A stretch of DNA of 64,000 nucleotides from Lachnospiraceae bacterium KH1T2. GTDB taxonomy: Bacteria > Bacillota > Clostridia > Lachnospirales > Lachnospiraceae. The stretch lies in NCBI GenBank assembly GCA_900114405.1, contig FOSY01000011.1, positions 1 to 64,000 on the forward strand, written 5' to 3'. Each line of letters opens with the position of its first letter. Within the stretch, counting starts at the first letter, position 1. The notes under the pieces are model-generated. The model was given only the letters and a program-made list of their open reading frames with translations, searched no databases and was not told the origin of the DNA. Both the position numbers and the translations under genes were made by a program. Of the stretch, positions 62,783 to 64,000 are shown one piece after another.

Positions 62783-64000
62783 ATGAAAAATAAAGATGAA
62801 AATTCGACAAAAGCACTTAAAGCAGGTGTATGGTATACCGTAAGCTCATTTTTGAGAAAGGGCATAAGCTTTATATCTACACCTATATTTGCAAGGCTTT
62901 TGTCTAAAAGTGAATTTGGTTCTTACAGTAACTTTGCAGTTTGGCTTTCAATCTGCGCTGTTGTATGTACGCTAAACCTTAAATCATCTGTGCCGAGAGC
63001 CAGATTTGATTATGAAGATAGATTTGATGAATATATTTCATCGGTGACTTTTTTTGGAACAGCTGTTACGGCTTTATTTTACTGCATTGTGATAGCTTTT
63101 CAGGATTTTTTTGTAAATCTTCTTGGAATTGATGCAATCTATCTGCATGTAATGTTCATTGAGCTTTTGGTTGCACCGGCGCTGGATAATCTTCAGGCAA
63201 AGCACAGGATAATGCAGAAGTATAAAGAACAGGTTGCATTGTCAATTTTTATCACATTGAGTTCGACATTCTTTTCAGTGCTCGGAGTTTACATGATGAA
63301 GGATAAGCTCTTCGGACGCATCATGGGTAACGAGGTAACGAGCACGGTGATATATCTTGCGGTATTTATTTATGTAATGTATAAAGGACGCAAGATAATT
63401 GATGTTGCAGCATGGAAATATGCAGCTGTATATTCAGTGCCGATAATTCCGCATTTGCTTTCTAATATAATACTTGGCTCTTCGGATAAAGTAATGATAA
63501 CAAAGCTTATAGGCAAAGAGGCAAATGCCATGTACTCGATTGCATATTCGGGCGGATTAATAATTTCCACGCTTATGACCTGCTTTAATCAGGCGATGGT
63601 TCCGTGGCTTTTCGCTAAACTTCATAATGAAGATTACGAAGTCATAAGAAAGGTCAACCGTTATTATGTGACAGGCTTTTCTATAGTTGTAATGGGAGCG
63701 ATACTTCTTGCACCGGAAATAACGTGGGTACTTGGAGGTTCGAAGTACAGCGGGTCAGAAATGGTTGTACTTCCTGTAATGCTTGGTTATGGATTTAAGT
63801 TTGCTTATACGAACTATGTAAATGTTGAGCAATATGAAAAGAAGACAGGAGCGGTATCTGTCGGAACGCTTATAGCGGCTGCCTTTAATATTATCACAAA
63901 TCTTATATTTATTCCGATATATGGATATGTTGCAGCGGCGTATACAACACTTGCCGGATTTTTGCTGCTGCTCGTGATGCACTACTTTATCAGTAAAAAA
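62783..64000 (+). CDS. Oligosaccharide flippase (Wzx-like), 3' end outside the window
   Basis: The frame is open from ATG 62783 to the window edge (406 codons), so it is truncated by the window. The N-terminus (TKALKAGVWYTVSSFLRKGI followed by SFISTPIFARLLSKSEFG) and about ten membrane segments match the Wzx/MurJ-like polysaccharide export superfamily. It would flip the lipid-linked repeat across the membrane. Spacing to the previous gene is 6 bp. Confidence 0.88.
   Translation, partial: MKNKDENSTKALKAGVWYTVSSFLRKGISFISTPIFARLLSKSEFGSYSNFAVWLSICAVVCTLNLKSSVPRARFDYEDRFDEYISSVTFFGTAVTALFYCIVIAFQDFFVNLLGIDAIYLHVMFIELLVAPALDNLQAKHRIMQKYKEQVALSIFITLSSTFFSVLGVYMMKDKLFGRIMGNEVTSTVIYLAVFIYVMYKGRKIIDVAAWKYAAVYSVPIIPHLLSNIILGSSDKVMITKLIGKEANAMYSIAYSGGLIISTLMTCFNQAMVPWLFAKLHNEDYEVIRKVNRYYVTGFSIVVMGAILLAPEITWVLGGSKYSGSEMVVLPVMLGYGFKFAYTNYVNVEQYEKKTGAVSVGTLIAAAFNIITNLIFIPIYGYVAAAYTTLAGFLLLLVMHYFISKK

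Overview
The window looks like a chromosomal segment from an anaerobic Bacillota of the family Lachnospiraceae, probably near Butyrivibrio or Pseudobutyrivibrio. The reasons are moderately AT-rich coding sequence with strong AGGAGG-type ribosome binding sites, a sporulation-type sigma factor H gene in the usual Clostridia order (ispF-cysE-cysS-mrnC-rlmB-sigH), a tryptophan T-box leader, DUF6110, DUF4317 and DUF2225 proteins, and an Rpn/PD-(D/E)XK protein with the GIEQ-repeat tail common in this family. The genus is an inference; no rRNA is present.

Region by region. 1-3,300: a tRNA-Gly whose 3' half is repeated exactly 2.8 kb downstream, bracketing a small relic integrative element that carries an SH3-type lipoprotein and an Rpn-family nuclease. 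3,300-11,000: DUF6110 plus a heavy-metal P-type ATPase, then (minus strand) acetate kinase and a YitT membrane protein, then a chemotaxis receptor and a DUF4317 protein. 11,000-22,400: housekeeping genes in tight overlapping operons (ispF-cysE-cysS-mrnC-rlmB-sigH, tRNA-Thr, glnS, DUF2225, udp-cdd-deoB-foldase). 22,400-35,000: an accessory, surface-oriented region with an MBOAT acyltransferase and a DltD-like partner, a Ser/Thr kinase broken by one stop codon beside a helix-turn-helix gene, a GT4-GT2 fusion, an acyl carrier protein and an adenylating ligase facing each other across a MITE, a radical SAM enzyme and a TupA-like ATP-grasp protein. 35,000-41,850: a complete trpEGDCFBA operon behind a Trp T-box. 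41,850-64,000: a large surface-polysaccharide cluster that continues past the window end.

The polysaccharide cluster is the most interesting part. rfbF, rfbG and rfbH should make CDP-4-keto-3,6-dideoxyglucose. The same operon carries an acetolactate-synthase-like ThDP enzyme (compare YerE of yersiniose synthesis) and a DRE-TIM aldolase fused to an unassigned domain, which suggests a branched or chain-extended deoxysugar. A polyprenyl-phosphate sugar synthase (GtrB/CsbB type), tandem YfhO-type GT-C proteins, further glycosyltransferases, a CapA-type enzyme and a Wzx flippase would attach and export it.

The non-coding DNA is also unusual. There are three copies of a 112-bp structured repeat with compensatory base changes, each in front of a plus-strand gene. 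There is also a 360-bp MITE-like element with 11-bp terminal inverted repeats and an 8-bp target duplication, which contains two tandem 106-bp palindromes.
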